NCBI RefSeq assembly: GCF_050003625.1
Contig: NC_134399.1
Span: forward strand, 41,804,671-41,868,670
Length of the DNA: 64,000 nt
Direction of reading: 5' to 3'
Origin: Haematobia irritans
Lineage: Eukaryota; Arthropoda; Insecta; Diptera; Muscidae
Below, piece by piece: positions 24,325-37,317 of the stretch (the first letter of the stretch is position 1; each line of letters starts with the position of its first letter). Position numbers and translations under genes: made by a program. The notes beneath the pieces were generated by a model. It did no database searches. It was not told the origin of the DNA and saw only the letters and a program-made list of their open reading frames with translations.

Positions 24325-24389
24325 AAAGAATAAGGGTAATGATACCTAAAATTAGGTCGAAACTAATTGCAATAAATCGCTTCATATTC
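24325..24389 (-). tRNA. trnR: NUMT copy of mitochondrial tRNA-Arg
   Basis: The minus strand begins GAATATGAAGCGATTTATTG and has anticodon TCG. Confidence 0.85.
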
Positions 24390-24453
24390 AAGGTAGATTG
24401 ATAAATCAATACTTTTTGAATGCAAATCAAATGTTATAATTAACTACAACCCT
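24389..24453 (-). tRNA. trnA: NUMT copy of mitochondrial tRNA-Ala
   Basis: The minus strand begins AGGGTTGTAGTTAATTATAA and has anticodon TGC. It abuts nad3. Confidence 0.85.
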
Positions 24454-24805
24454 AATTTGATCAGTTTAATATTCCTTGATTTCATTCATGGTATAATCCT
24501 AAAAGTAAAATTAAAATAAAAATAATTGAAGTGATTGTTCAGGTTAATAAATTTGAAAATTTAATAATTAAAATAATTGGTAAAATTAGTGCAATTTCAA
24601 CATCAAAAATTAAGAAAATAATTGTAATTAAAAAAAATCGTAAAGAAAAGGGAATACGAGAAGATGATTTAGGATCAAATCCACACTCAAAAGGTGAAGC
24701 TTTTTCTCGATCAACAATCGTTTTTTTTGAAAGAATTGAGGCAAGAATTATTACAATTATAGAAATTAATATAATAATAGAACTAATTGTTAAAATTGAA
24801 AAAAT
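24452..24805 (-). pseudogene. nad3: NUMT nad3, pass A
   Basis: I read the whole 117-codon frame: ATT start, TAG stop, open in the mitochondrial code. [19 protein letters not shown] is the conserved complex I subunit 3 loop. Its stop overlaps trnA, as in the organelle. Confidence 0.92.
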
Positions 24806-24806
24806 T

Positions 24807-24870
24807 ATCTATACTATTAATAATAGACCATATGATTGGAAGTCAAATATACTTTTTATACTATATAGAT
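24807..24870 (-). tRNA. trnG: NUMT copy of mitochondrial tRNA-Gly, pass A
   Basis: The minus strand has acceptor ATCTATA/TATAGAT and anticodon TCC. Intact here; the pass-B copy is split by a SINE, so this is the empty-site allele. Confidence 0.88.
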
Positions 24871-24876
24871 AATTAA

Positions 24877-25665
24877 TTAACCTCCTCATCAGTAAATTGA
24901 TACATAAAGGAATAATCAAACAATATCAACAAAATGTCAGTATCAAGCAGCTGCTTCAAATCCAAAATGATGATTTATAGAGAAATGGTTATTTAAATGA
25001 CGAATTAAACATACTAATAAAAATGTAGTTCCAATTAATACATGTAATCCATGGAAACCAGTTGCTATAAAAAATGTAGATCCATAAACTGAGTCTGCAA
25101 TAGTAAATGGAGCTTCAATATATTCATAAGCTTGTAAAATAGTGAAATAAACTCCTAATAAAACAGTGAAAAATAATCCTTGAGTAGTTTGTGAATGATT
25201 ATTTTCTATTAGACTATGATGAGCTCAAGTAACTGTAATTCCTGAAGTTAATAAAATTACTGTATTTAATAAAGGAATTTGAAATGGATTAAAAGGAGTA
25301 ATTCCTATAGGAGGTCATATAGCTCCTAATTCAATAGATGGGGATAAACTTCTATGAAAAAAAGCTCAAAAAAATGAAACAAAAAATAATACTTCTGAAA
25401 GAATAAATAAAATTATTCCTCATCGTAATCCTGTAGTTACAGCTAGTGTATGAAGACCTTGGAATGTTCCTTCTCGAGATACATCTCGTCATCATTGATA
25501 TACTGTTAAAATTGTAATTAAATTACCTAATAAAAATAATGAATTATCATACTGATGAAATCATTTTACTATACCTGCAACTGTAGTTATAGCTCCAATA
25601 GATGCAGTTAATGGTCATGGACTATAATCTACTAAATGAAATGGGTGATTTGCGTGAGTTGACAT
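24877..25665 (-). pseudogene. cox3: NUMT cox3, pass A
   Basis: The 262-codon frame begins MSTHANHPFHLVDYSPWPLT and ends SIYWWGG then TAA. This would be cytochrome c oxidase subunit III. Length is typical and a seven-A run near 25360 is intact here, whereas pass B has lost one A. Confidence 0.9.
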
Positions 25666-26342
25666 TAGTTTACTTCTCTAGAATATAAAGTTCTTAATAC
25701 AACAAATACATATGATTGAATTATTGCAACAGCTGATTCTAAAACTAATAAAGCAATTTGTGTAATTAATAAAAATCCTAATAAAATTGTTGACAATGAA
25801 GGACCAGTATTACCTAATAATGTTAATAATAAATGCCCAGCAATTATATTAGCTGTTAATCGAACAGCTAAAGTTCCTGGTCGAATAATATTACTAATAG
25901 TTTCAATACATACTATAAAAGGTATTAGAACAGCAGGAGTTCCTTGTGGTACTAAATGAGCAAATATATGTTGAGTATTATTAATTCATCCAAATAATAT
26001 AAAACATAATCATAAAGGAAGAGCTAAAGTTAATGTTAATGTTAAATGACTTGTACTAGTAAAAATATATGGAAATAATCCTATAAAATTATTAAATAAA
26101 ATTATAGAAAATAAAGAAACAAAAATAAAAGTAGATCCATTAGCTCCTATTGGACCTAAAAGATTTTTGAATTCTTTGTGTAATGTTAATAAAATATTAT
26201 TTCAAAAAATATGATATCGAGAAGGTATTAATCAATATATTGAAGGAATTATTAAGATTCCTAAAAAAGTACTTAATCAATTTAATGAAAGATTAAAAAT
26301 ACTAGATGAAGGGTCAAATACAGAAAATAAATTAGTTATCAT
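25665..26342 (-). pseudogene. atp6: NUMT atp6
   Basis: The 225-codon frame starts MMTNLFSVFDPSSSIFNLS and ends TAA, overlapping the cox3 ATG by one base. It is ATP synthase subunit a. Pass B keeps only the last 26 bases. Confidence 0.9.
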
Positions 26343-26500
26343 TTTCAATTTAAAGAGTTTGTAGAATATAAATTATTATTTAAATTAGATTTAGGTATAG
26401 ATGGAATATAAGAGTAATAATTTATTATATTAAAAATTATAAATGTAATTGAAAAAATAATAAATAAACTTAATCAACCAATAGGTGCTATTTGAGGAAT
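26336..26500 (-). pseudogene. atp8: NUMT atp8
   Basis: The 54-codon frame from ATT (IPQMAPIGWLSLFIIF) to TAA overlaps atp6 by seven bases (ATGATAA). ATP synthase subunit 8, single copy here. Confidence 0.9.
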
Positions 26501-26501
26501 T

Positions 26502-26567
26502 AAAAAATATTAATAAATTAATAATTTTAGTTTGACAAACTAATGTTATGATTTTAACTAATTTTTT
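26502..26567 (-). tRNA. trnD: NUMT copy of mitochondrial tRNA-Asp
   Basis: The minus strand has acceptor AAAAAAT/ATTTTTT and anticodon GTC. Confidence 0.85.
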
Positions 26568-26637
26568 CATTAGAAGTAAGTGCTAATTTACTATAAAATG
26601 GTTTAAGAGACCAGTACTTGCTTTCAGTCATCTAATG
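26568..26637 (-). tRNA. trnK: NUMT copy of mitochondrial tRNA-Lys
   Basis: The minus strand begins CATTAGATGACTGAAAGCAA and has anticodon CTT, the usual insect form. Confidence 0.85.
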
Positions 26638-27322
26638 AAGAATTATTATTAGAGATTCATTTAATGAAATAATTTACAGGGATTCTTTCAATTACAATTG
26701 GTATAAAACTATGATTAGCTCCACAAATTTCTGAACATTGACCATAAAATAATCCTGGTCGATTAATTAAAAAATTTGTTTGATTAAGACGTCCAGGAGT
26801 TCCATCAACTTTTACACCTAAAGCTGGAACAGTTCATGAATGAATTACATCAGCTGCAGTTACTAAAATTCGAATTTGAGAATTTATAGGTAATACAACT
26901 CGATTATCAACATCTAATAAACGAAAACTATCAATTGATAATTCATTTGTTGGAATTATATATGAATCAAATTCAACATTTCTAAAATCTGAATATTCAT
27001 AACTTCAATATCATTGGTGACCAATAGCCTTTAATGTTACTGAAGGTTCATTAATTTCATCTAGTAAATATAATAATCGAAGAGAAGGAAAAGCAATAAA
27101 TAGTAAAATAATTGCTGGTAAAATTGTTCAAATAATTTCAATAGTTTGTCCATGTAAAAGGAATCGATTTACATAATTATTAAAAAATAAAGTAAATATT
27201 AAGTATCCAACTAATACAGTAATTATTACTAAAATTAAAAGAGCGTGATCATGAAAAAAAATTAATTGTTCTATTAAAGGAGAAGAACTATCTTGTAAAC
27301 CTAAATTTGCTCATGTTGACAT
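26638..27322 (-). pseudogene. cox2: NUMT cox2
   Basis: Starts [20 protein letters not shown] and ends with a single T before trnK. GHQWYWSYEYSDF carries part of the CuA-side conserved region of cytochrome c oxidase subunit II. 228 codons, normal for flies. Confidence 0.9.
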
Positions 27323-27326
27323 TAGT

Positions 27327-27387
27327 TTCTAATAAAAGTAAAATACTTTATATATGGAGCTTAAATCCATTGCACTAATCTGCCATA

Positions 27388-27392
<5 letters not shown>
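27327..27392 (-). tRNA. trnL2: NUMT copy of mitochondrial tRNA-Leu(UUR)
   Basis: The minus strand begins TCTAATATGGCAGATTAGTG and has anticodon TAA. Overlaps the cox1 stop. Confidence 0.85.
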
Positions 27393-28924
<1,532 letters not shown>

Positions 28925-28926
<2 letters not shown>

Positions 28927-28990
28927 TTAAATGGCTGAAGTTTAGGCAATAGATTGTAAATCTATTTATGAGAATTATTCTCTTTAATCA
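28925..28990 (+). tRNA. trnY: NUMT copy of mitochondrial tRNA-Tyr
   Basis: Acceptor GATTAAA/TTTAATC, anticodon GTA; abuts the cox1 start on the opposite strand. Confidence 0.85.
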
Positions 28991-28991
28991 T

Positions 28992-29054
28992 GGCTTTATA
29001 GTCAATAATGACATTAGACTGCAATTCTAAAGGAGTAATAATTTACTAAGGCTT
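28992..29054 (+). tRNA. trnC: NUMT copy of mitochondrial tRNA-Cys
   Basis: Begins GGCTTTATAGTCAATAATGA, anticodon GCA. Confidence 0.85.
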
Positions 29055-29114
29055 AAAAGATTATTCTTATATTGATAGCTTTGAAGGCTATTAGTTTATT
29101 TAACTTAAAACCTT
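29055..29114 (-). tRNA. trnW: NUMT copy of mitochondrial tRNA-Trp
   Basis: The minus strand begins AAGGTTTTAAGTTAAATAAA and has anticodon TCA, which reads TGA as Trp. Exact ends are uncertain by a few bases. Confidence 0.8.
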
Positions 29115-30126
29115 AAAATAAAAAATATAAGGAAGAAGCTAAAAATAAACCAAAAGAAGAAATATAAGAATAAATTAATAGAATCTTTATATAAGAAGTT
29201 TTATATATTGCATAATTTAATCAATTATTTTCATAATAATTTAATATAAATGCACTATAACATAATCGTATATAAAAATATAAAGTAATTAAAGTTATTA
29301 ATACTATAAAAGTCAATAAAAATAATTGATTATTTATTGTTAAAGCTTGAATTACTAATAGTTTAGGTAAAAATCCTAAAAATGGAGGAAGACCTCCTAA
29401 TGATAATAAATTAAAAAATAAAAAAAATTTAATATTTTTATCATGAAAAAATAATGAGAATAATTGATTAATATAAGAAATTTTAAATATATTAAATATA
29501 AATACTATAGAAAATGTTAAAAAACAATAAAATAAAAAATAAATTAATCATAAATTTCTATTATATATTGCAGCTAATATTCATCCTAAATGATTAATAG
29601 ATGAATAAGCTATTAATTTTCGTAATGATGTTTGATTTAATCCTCCTAATGCACCAATTAAACTTGATAAAATAATTCTAATAATAATTAATGGCTTAAA
29701 AATAATATAAGAAATTAATATTAAAGGAGCAATTTTTTGTCAAGTTATTAAAATTAATGCATTAATTCAAGATAATCCTTCTATTACATTAGGAAATCAA
29801 AAATGAAAAGGAGCTGATCCACTTTTTAATAATAAAGAAGAAAAAATAATTATTTCTATTAAATAATTAGATTCAATTCTTTTTGAATTTAATAAAAATA
29901 AAATTACTGCAAATAAAAATACTGAGGAAGCTAAAGCTTGAGTTAAAAAATATTTCAATGAAGCTTCAGTAGATATTAATTTATTATCTCTTATTAGGGG
30001 GATAAAAGCTAATAAATTAATTTCTAATCCTATTCATGCTCCTAATCAAGAATTAGCTGAAATAGAAATTACTGTACCTATTATTAAAATAATTAAAAAT
30101 ATAATTTTAGATGAATTATTAAAAAT
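29113..30126 (-). pseudogene. nad2: NUMT nad2
   Basis: The 337-codon frame starts ATT (IFNNSSKIMFLIILMMGT) at 30126 and ends TAA in trnW. Complex I subunit 2. A composite repeat starts two bases upstream of the start codon, separating nad2 from trnM; the reading frame itself is untouched. Confidence 0.88.
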
Positions 30127-30127
30127 T

Positions 30128-32596
30128 AACAAGTATAAACGGCCGTAAGTTCGGCCAGGCCGAAGCTTATGTACCCTCCATCATGGATTGCGTAGAAACT
30201 TCTTCTAAACACTGCCATCCACAATCGAATTACTTAAGTTGCGGTAACGCTTGCCGATGGCAAGGTATCTTAAAACCTCCTAACACCATCTTCTAAATTG
30301 TATGTAAGTCCATACGTGGTATATATTAAATCAAAAAGATCGATCCAATACGTATATAGTTCAGTTTGACAAAGTAAAAAGATAAAATTTTAACAAAATT
30401 TTCTATAGAAATAAAATTTTCACAAAATTTTCTATAGAAATAAACTTTTGACAAATTTTTCTATAGAAATAAAATCTTGGTAGATTATTTTTGGCTCGAG
30501 TGGCAACCATGATTATGAACCGAATAAAATTTGAACAAAATTTTCTATAGAAATAAAATTTTGACAATGATGAAAATTTTATTATGAACCGAATAAAATT
30601 TTAACAAAATTTTCTCTAGAAATAAAATTTTGACAAAATTTTCTATAGAAATAAAATTTTGACAAAATTTTCTATAGAAATAAAATTTTGACAAAATTTT
30701 CTATAGAAATAAAATTTTGATAGACTATTTTTGGCTCTAGTGGCAACCATGATTATGAACCGATATGGACCAATTTTTGTGTGATTGGACCAATTTTGGT
30801 ATGGTTGTTAACGACCATATATTAACACACGTTCCCAATTTGAACCGGATCGGATGAATTTTGCTCCTCCAAGAGGCTCCGGAGGTCAAATCTGGAGAAC
30901 GTTTTATATGGGGGCTATATATAATTATGGACCGATATGGACCAATTCTGGCACGCTTGTTAAAGATCATATACTAACACCATGTTCCAAATTACAACCG
31001 GATTGGATGAAATTTGCTTCTCTTTGAGGCTTCGCAAGCCAAATCTGGAGATCGGTTTATATGGGTCTATATATAATTATGGACCGATGTGGACCAATTT
31101 TTGCATGGTTGTTAGAGACCATATACCAACACCATGTACCAAATTTCAGCCGGATCGGATGAAATTTTCTTCTCTTTGAGGCTCCGCAAGCCAAATCCGG
31201 GGATCGGTTTATATGGGGGCTATATATAATTATGGACCGATGTGGACCAATTTTTGCATGATTGTTAGAGACCATATACCAACACCATGTACCAAATTTC
31301 AGCCGGATCGGATGAACTGTGCCTCTCTTAGAGGCTCCACAAGCCAAATCTGGGGATCGGTTTATATGGGGGCTATATATAATTAAGGACCGATATGGAC
31401 CAATTTTTGCATGGTTGTTAGAGACCATATACCAACATCATGTACCAAATTTCAGCCGGATCGGATGAAATTTTCTTCTCTTTGAGGCTCCGCAAGCCAA
31501 ATCTGGGGATCTGTTTATATGGGGGCTATATATAATTATGGACCGATGTGGACCAATTTTTGCATGGTTGTTAGAGACCATATACCAACACCATGTACCA
31601 AATTTCAGCCGGATCGGATGAAATTTTCTTCTCTTTGAGGCTCCGCAAGCCAAATCTGGGGATCGGTTTATATGGGGGCTATATATAATTATGGACCGAT
31701 GTGGACCAATTTTTGCATGATTGTTAGAGACCATATACCAACACCATGTACCAAATTTCAGCCGGATCGGATGAACTGTGCCTCTCTTAGAGGCTCCACA
31801 AGCCAAATCTGGGGATCGGTTTATATGGGGGCTATATATAATTAAGGACCGATATGGACCAATTTTTGCATGGTTGTTAGAGACCATATACCAACATCAT
31901 GTACCAAATTTCAGCCGGATCGGATGAAATGTTCTTCTCTTTGAGGCTCCGCAAGCCAAATCTGGGGATCGGTTTATATGGGGGCTATATATAATTATGG
32001 ACCGATGTGGACAAATTTTTGCATGGTTGTTAGAGACCATATACTAACACCATGTACCAAATTGCAGCCGGATCGGATGAAATTTGCTTCTCTTTTAGGC
32101 TCCGCAAGCCAAATCTGGGGATCGGTTTATATGGGGGCTATATATAATTATGGACCGATGTGGACCAATTTTAGCATGGTTGTTAGAGACCATATAATAA
32201 CACCATGTACCAAATTTCAGCCGGATCGGATGAAATATGCTTCTGTTAGAGGCTCCACAAGCCAAATCTGAGGGTCCCTTTATATGGGGGCTATACGTAA
32301 AAGTGGACCGATATGGCCCATTTTCAATACCATCTGACCTACATCGATAACAACTACTTGTGCCAAGTTTCAAGTCGATAGCTTGTTTCGTTCGGAAGTT
32401 AGCGTGATTTCAACAGACGGACGGACGGACGGACGGACGGACGGACGGACGGACGGACGGACGGACATGCTTAGATCGACTCAGAATTTCACCACGACCC
32501 AGAATATATATACTTTATGGGGTCTTAGAGCAATATTTCGATGTGTTACAAACGGAATGACAAAGTTAATATACCCCCATCCTATGATGGAGGGTA
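30128..32596 (-). mobile_element. Composite repeat, copy 5, inserted in the NUMT
   Basis: From left: tail (30130-30345, ACAAGTATAAACGGCCG), 29 bp A/T array (about 30350-30725), about ten 151 bp units (30760-32280) and head (to 32596, ending GGAGGGTA). The known trnM-nad2 join gives the empty site, so the ends are certain to within a base or two: a duplicated TA (possibly TTA) flanks the element. Units around 31236 and 31689 repeat at 453 bp. The ends are not inverted repeats of each other. Confidence 0.85.
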
Positions 32597-32665
32597 TAAA
32601 AAGAAAAGGATTAGAACCTTTATAAATGGGGTATGAGCCCAGTAGCTTAATTAGCTTATCTTTTT
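32597..32665 (-). tRNA. trnM: NUMT copy of mitochondrial tRNA-Met
   Basis: The minus strand begins AAAAAGATAAGCTAATTAAG, has anticodon CAT and closes with CTTTTTA. The composite repeat lies directly at its 3' end. Confidence 0.88.
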
Positions 32666-32673
32666 ATAATAAG

Positions 32674-32742
32674 TATATTTTGGTGTACGATGCACAAAAG
32701 TTTTTGATACTTTTAGAAATAGTTTAATTCTATTAAATATAA
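32674..32742 (+). tRNA. trnQ: NUMT copy of mitochondrial tRNA-Gln
   Basis: Begins TATATTTTGGTGTACGATGC, anticodon TTG, acceptor pairs with AATATA. Confidence 0.85.
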
Positions 32743-32745
32743 TAT

Positions 32746-32809
32746 AATGAATGTAATATTATTACATGATCTATCCTATCAAGATAGCCCTTTTATCAGG
32801 CAATTCATT
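32746..32809 (-). tRNA. trnI: NUMT copy of mitochondrial tRNA-Ile
   Basis: The minus strand begins AATGAATTGCCTGATAAAAG and has anticodon GAT. It borders the control region, as in flies. Confidence 0.85.
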
Positions 32810-33106
32810 ACTGTTAAAAACATCGTTTTTTTTTTTTTTTTTTTTTTTATACATATATTTTTATGGAATAACAAAATTTTTAAAATTATTAATTTATTTT
32901 TTAATAATTAAAAATAGTATTTTAATAATTTAAAATATATTTTCATTAAAAATTTTATAAAAGAATTTTATTTAATTTTTAATGAAAATAAAAATAATGT
33001 AGATAATTTTTTTTGCGCATATATATATATATAGAAATTTATATATACCATTTTTTACTAATACGTAAATTTTTACATTATTTATATAAATAATTGATAA
33101 TTTATA

Positions 33107-33174
<68 letters not shown>

Positions 33175-34104
33175 CAAATATTAATATATAAATTATTTAT
33201 ATATTATTAAATAAATATTAATCAACATTTTAGCCTATACCTCCAATTAGATGGGTAATTAGAGTTTATAGTAATACTAGCCTTAATTGAATGGTTGTGA
33301 AATTTTTTTTTGCTCTAGATTAATAGATCCCTATTAATTAATTAAATATTTATATATATATAGATATCTATTAATCTTAATTAGTATATCGTCTTAAATT
33401 CGTAAATTGCACTCTTCAATATACTTTTTGGGACCCTTAATAAAATAATGAAAAATTATCAGTAATTTAAAAAAAAAAATTTAAAAATTTTTACAAAAAA
33501 AAATTTTTTTTTTATAAAAAAAAAAAAACTAGGTAATTTCTATGTAATTATAAATTTATTAAGATTTATAATCAATATTATTACTAAATTTAATTATTAT
33601 AATAATTATAGATAAATAAATTATAAATTTATAATATTATTATATAATATAGTTAATAAATAAATTTTTATAGGTTTATAATTATATTATATATTATTTT
33701 ATATTTATAGTATTATTTTAAATTTATACTTAATTTAATTCATTAATTTATAATTATATAGAAATAATTTTTTCAAAAAATTTTTTATTATAATATTAAA
33801 AATATAATATAAATTATATAAATTAATTTACTTTATAAAATTTTTAATGAAAATATACTTATTATAAATTAAATTGGGGATAATTTATAGTATTTATTTT
33901 AATTATATAATTATTATGTAGGGGTATATAATAATATAATTATAAATTTTTATATGTAATTTATATTGAAAAATTATTGGAGATAGTACCAATTTTTAAT
34001 TATTAAGTTTATAATTGTATTTATAATTATTTTTACTAATTATTATTATTAATTTATAATTTAATTATATTAATTTTTATAATTTATATTAATAATTAAA
34101 TTAT
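32810..34104. other. NUMT copy of the mitochondrial control region
   Basis: About 1.3 kb of extremely AT-rich sequence between trnI and rrnS, where the organelle carries its replication and transcription control. Visible blocks are an uninterrupted T run at about 32827-32847 beside trnI, a (TA)n tract at 33110-33170, mixed A/T homopolymers near 33470-33530, and poorly structured AT sequence up to rrnS. No large tandem repeats. Not duplicated in pass B. Confidence 0.85.
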
Positions 34105-34887
34105 AAAGTTTTATTTTGGCTTATTAATTTATTATTAGTTTAATTTATATGTAAATTTTTGTGAGGAATTTTATTTATTTTAATAATAAATAAATTAATT
34201 TATATTCGCAGTAATTAATTTTATTAATTAAAGAAATTTAGAAATAGTAATACTAAATAGTATTGGCTAAATTTGTGCCAGCAGCCGCGGTTATACGAAT
34301 AATGCAAATAAATTTTATCAGTAAAAGTTAAATTGTTTATTTATATAATATAATATAAATTATTAGGTGAAATTTTTGATTTATTAATTATTATATTTAA
34401 TATTAATTGAAGCTTGAAAATTTTAATAATAAACTAGGATTAGATACCCTATTATTTAAAATGTAAATATTAATGCTTAGGTAGTAATAGTTATGTTCTT
34501 GAAACTTAAAAAATTTGGCGGTATTTTAGTCTATTCAGAGGAACCTGTTCTGTAATCGATAATCCACGTTGGACCTTACTTAAGTTTGTTTAGTTTATAT
34601 ACCGTCGTTATTAGAATATTTTATAAGAATGTTAATTTTCATAATTTTATAAAAGAAAATATATCAGATCAAGGTGTAGCTTATATTTAAGTAGAAATGG
34701 GTTGCAATAAAATTATTTATATGGATTTAAATTTGAAATGTTTAATGAAAGTGGATTTGATAGTAAAATTATAAAGATTAATAATTTGATTTTAGCTCTA
34801 AAATATGTACACATCGCCCGTCACTCTTATTATTAAGATAAGATAAGTCGTAACATAGTAGATGTACTGGAAAGTGTATCTAGAATT
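34105..34887 (+). rRNA. rrnS: NUMT copy of 12S rRNA
   Basis: Starts AAAGTTTTATTTTGGCTTAT. GTGCCAGCAGCCGCGGTTAT at about 34276 and the decoding-site GTACACATCGCCCGTCAC at about 34806 are the conserved small-subunit signatures, followed by AAGTCGTAACATAGTAG. About 780 bases, full fly length. Only one copy in the window. Confidence 0.92.
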
Positions 34888-34959
34888 CAATTTAAAGCTT
34901 AATTAGTAAAGCATTTCATTTACATTGAAAAGATTTTTGTGCAAATCAATATAAATTGA
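34888..34959 (+). tRNA. trnV: NUMT copy of mitochondrial tRNA-Val
   Basis: Acceptor CAATTTA/TAAATTG, anticodon TAC, between rrnS and rrnL. Completes the set of 22 mitochondrial tRNAs. Confidence 0.88.
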
Positions 34960-36005
34960 TTAAATTTTATTTATTAATTTTTTTATTATGTAAATTATTT
35001 TATTAAAAATAATTATAAATTGTTTATTTTTAGTATTTTATAAAGAAAAAATAAAATTAATTATAGTGTATTAGTATTGTGAAAGAAAATTGAAATAATT
35101 TGAAAAATTATTATTTTAGAAGAAAATTTAATTTATTGTACCTTGTGTATCAGGGTTTATCAAATAAAAATTAATTAATTTAATTTTCTCGATTTTAAAA
35201 GAGTTAATATATTATAAAAGTTAATGTGATAAAATTATTTTTAATAATATATTAGAAATGAAATGTTATTCGTTTTTAAAGGTATCTAGTTCTTTAAGAA
35301 ATAAATTTAATTTAGAAATTTTATATTATTTAATTAGTTAAATTAATTAAATAAATATTTAATTTTAATATTTTACGGGATAAGCTGTAAAATAAATTTT
35401 TAAAAATATTTAAATAAAATAATAAATATAGATTTAGAAATAGTTATTATTAATAAAAGTGTTATAATTTATTTTATAAATTAAATTATTTATTTAAATT
35501 TTAAATTTTTATTAAAGTTTTAATTTTAATTAAAAAAATTAAATAATAATGATAAAATTTATTTAAAAGACGAGAAGACCCTATAAATCTTTATATTTAA
35601 AATATTATATTTTTTTAGAATTATTTTAATATAATATTTAATAATATTTTATTGGGGTGATATTAAAATTTAATAAACTTTTAATTATTGAAATCATTAA
35701 TTTATGAATAATTGATCCGTTATTAACGATTAAAAATTTAAGTTACTTTAGGGATAACAGCGTAATTTTTTTGGAGAGTTCATATCGATAAAAAAGATTG
35801 CGACCTCGATGTTGGATTAAGAAATATGTTTAGGTGTAGCAGCTTAAATAATAAGTCTGTTCGACTTTTAAATTCTTACATGATCTGAGTTCAAACCGGC
35901 GTAAGCCAGGTTGGTTTCTATCTTTAAAAAATTAAAATATTTCAGTACGAAAGGACCTAATATTTGATAAATAATTATTTTAAAATTGAATATTATTAAT
36001 ATTAT
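34960..36005 (+). pseudogene. rrnL: NUMT 16S rRNA, pass B, internal deletion
   Basis: This copy has the 5' end missing in pass A. It then loses the 279 bp equivalent to 16973-17251 of pass A; the join at about 35553-35559 falls on TAAAATT, which is present at both ends of the lost piece. The missing part includes CCTGCCCACTGA and AACTGTGCAAAGGTAGC of the large-subunit core, so it could not fold as rRNA. Confidence 0.92.
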
Positions 36006-36070
36006 ACTATTTTGGCAGATTAGTGCAATAAATTTAGAATTTATTTATGTAATTTTTATTACAAATAGTA
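36006..36070 (+). tRNA. trnL1: NUMT copy of tRNA-Leu(CUN), pass B
   Basis: Matches the pass-A copy by eye, including anticodon TAG. Confidence 0.85.
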
Positions 36071-36071
36071 C

Positions 36072-37019
36072 ATGTTTTTTATAGAAAATCTAATATTTAT
36101 TATTGGTAGATTATTATTAATTAGTTTTGTTTTAGTAAGAGTAGCTTTTTTAACATTATTAGAACGAAAAGTTTTAGGTTATATCCAAATTCGTAAGGGT
36201 CCTAATAAAGTTGGAATTATAGGAATTCCTCAACCTTTTTGTGATGCAATTAAATTATTTACTAAGGAACAAACTTATCCTTTATTATCTAATTATATTT
36301 CTTATTATTTTTCTCCTATTTTTTCTTTATTTTTGTCTTTATTAGTTTGAATATGTATACCTATATTTATTAAATTATTTTCTTTTAATTTAGGATTATT
36401 ATTTTTTTTATGTTGTACAATTTTAGGTGTTTATACTGTTATAATTGCGGGATGATCTTCTAATTCAAATTATGCATTATTGGGTGGATTACGAGCTGTT
36501 GCTCAAACTATTTCTTATGAAGTTAGATTAGCTTTAGTTTTATTGAGTTTTATTTTTTTAATTGGAGGTTATAATATATTAATATTTTATAAATATCAAA
36601 TATTTATTTGATTTTTATTTATTATATTTCCTATAGCATTAGTTTGATTTAGAATTTCTTTAGCTGAAACTAATCGAACTCCTTTTGATTTTGCCGAAGG
36701 GGAATCTGAATTAGTATCTGGATTTAATGTAGAATATAGAAGAGGAGGATTTGCTTTAATTTTTTTAGCTGAATATGCAAGTATTTTATTTATAAGAATA
36801 TTATTTTGTGTAATATTTTTAGGAAGAGATGTATTTTCTTTTATATTTTATATTAAATTAACTTTTGTTTCTTTTATATTTATTTGAGTTCGTGGAACTT
36901 TACCTCGATTTCGATATGATAAATTAATGTATTTAGCATGAAAAAGTTTTTTACCTTTTTCATTAAATTTTTTATTATTTTTTGTAGGTTTTAAAATTTT
37001 TTTATTATATTTATTATAG
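36072..37019 (+). pseudogene. nad1: NUMT nad1, pass B
   Basis: Second full-length copy, 315 codons in the mitochondrial code. Three differences from pass A are seen: TTAGTT for TTATTT near 36122, Asp (GAT) kept in FCDAIKLF, and Ile for Ser in the CCT(S/I)LGVYT segment near 36421, where Ser is usual. Both passes therefore carry private changes. Confidence 0.9.
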
Positions 37020-37038
37020 TGAATATTTTTTAGTAAAT

Positions 37039-37106
37039 AAGTTAATAGAAAATTTAATTTCTATCTTATGTTTTCAAAACATATGCTTAATTCAAGCTCA
37101 TTAACT
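37039..37106 (-). tRNA. trnS2: NUMT copy of tRNA-Ser(UCN), pass B
   Basis: Matches the pass-A copy by eye; anticodon TGA on the minus strand. Confidence 0.85.
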
Positions 37107-37108
37107 AA

Positions 37109-37162
37109 TTAATTTAATAAATTATCTCATCATTTTGTAACTAAAGGATTAATTATAAAATA
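37109..37162 (-). pseudogene. cob: NUMT cob 3' fragment, pass B
   Basis: Only the last ~18 codons remain (…NPLVTKWWDNLLN). At 37161-37162 the sequence jumps into nad4L: a 1883 bp deletion relative to pass A with only a TA shared at the join. Confidence 0.9.
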
Positions 37163-37317
37163 TTTATTTAAATATATATAATTATGAAAATTTTTTTAGA
37201 ATAATATTTTTAACTTTTAGAGTTTGTGAAGGTGCATTAGGTCTTTAAATTTTAGTTTCAATAATTCGAACACATGGAAATGATTATTTTCAAAGATTTA
37301 ATATTTTACAATGTTAA
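37161..37317 (+). pseudogene. nad4L: NUMT nad4L 3' fragment with nonsense codon, pass B
   Basis: The 5' half is gone through the deletion. In the rest, the TCA of pass A (GGTCTTTCAATT) is TAA here (GGTCTTTAAATT, near 37246), a stop in the mitochondrial code as well. This copy cannot encode the protein in either compartment. Confidence 0.9.

Noticed and set aside
24531..24872. Plus-strand 113-codon basic frame
   Set aside because: Antisense of nad3 and trnG; nad3 on the minus strand is fully open in the mitochondrial code with all conserved blocks.
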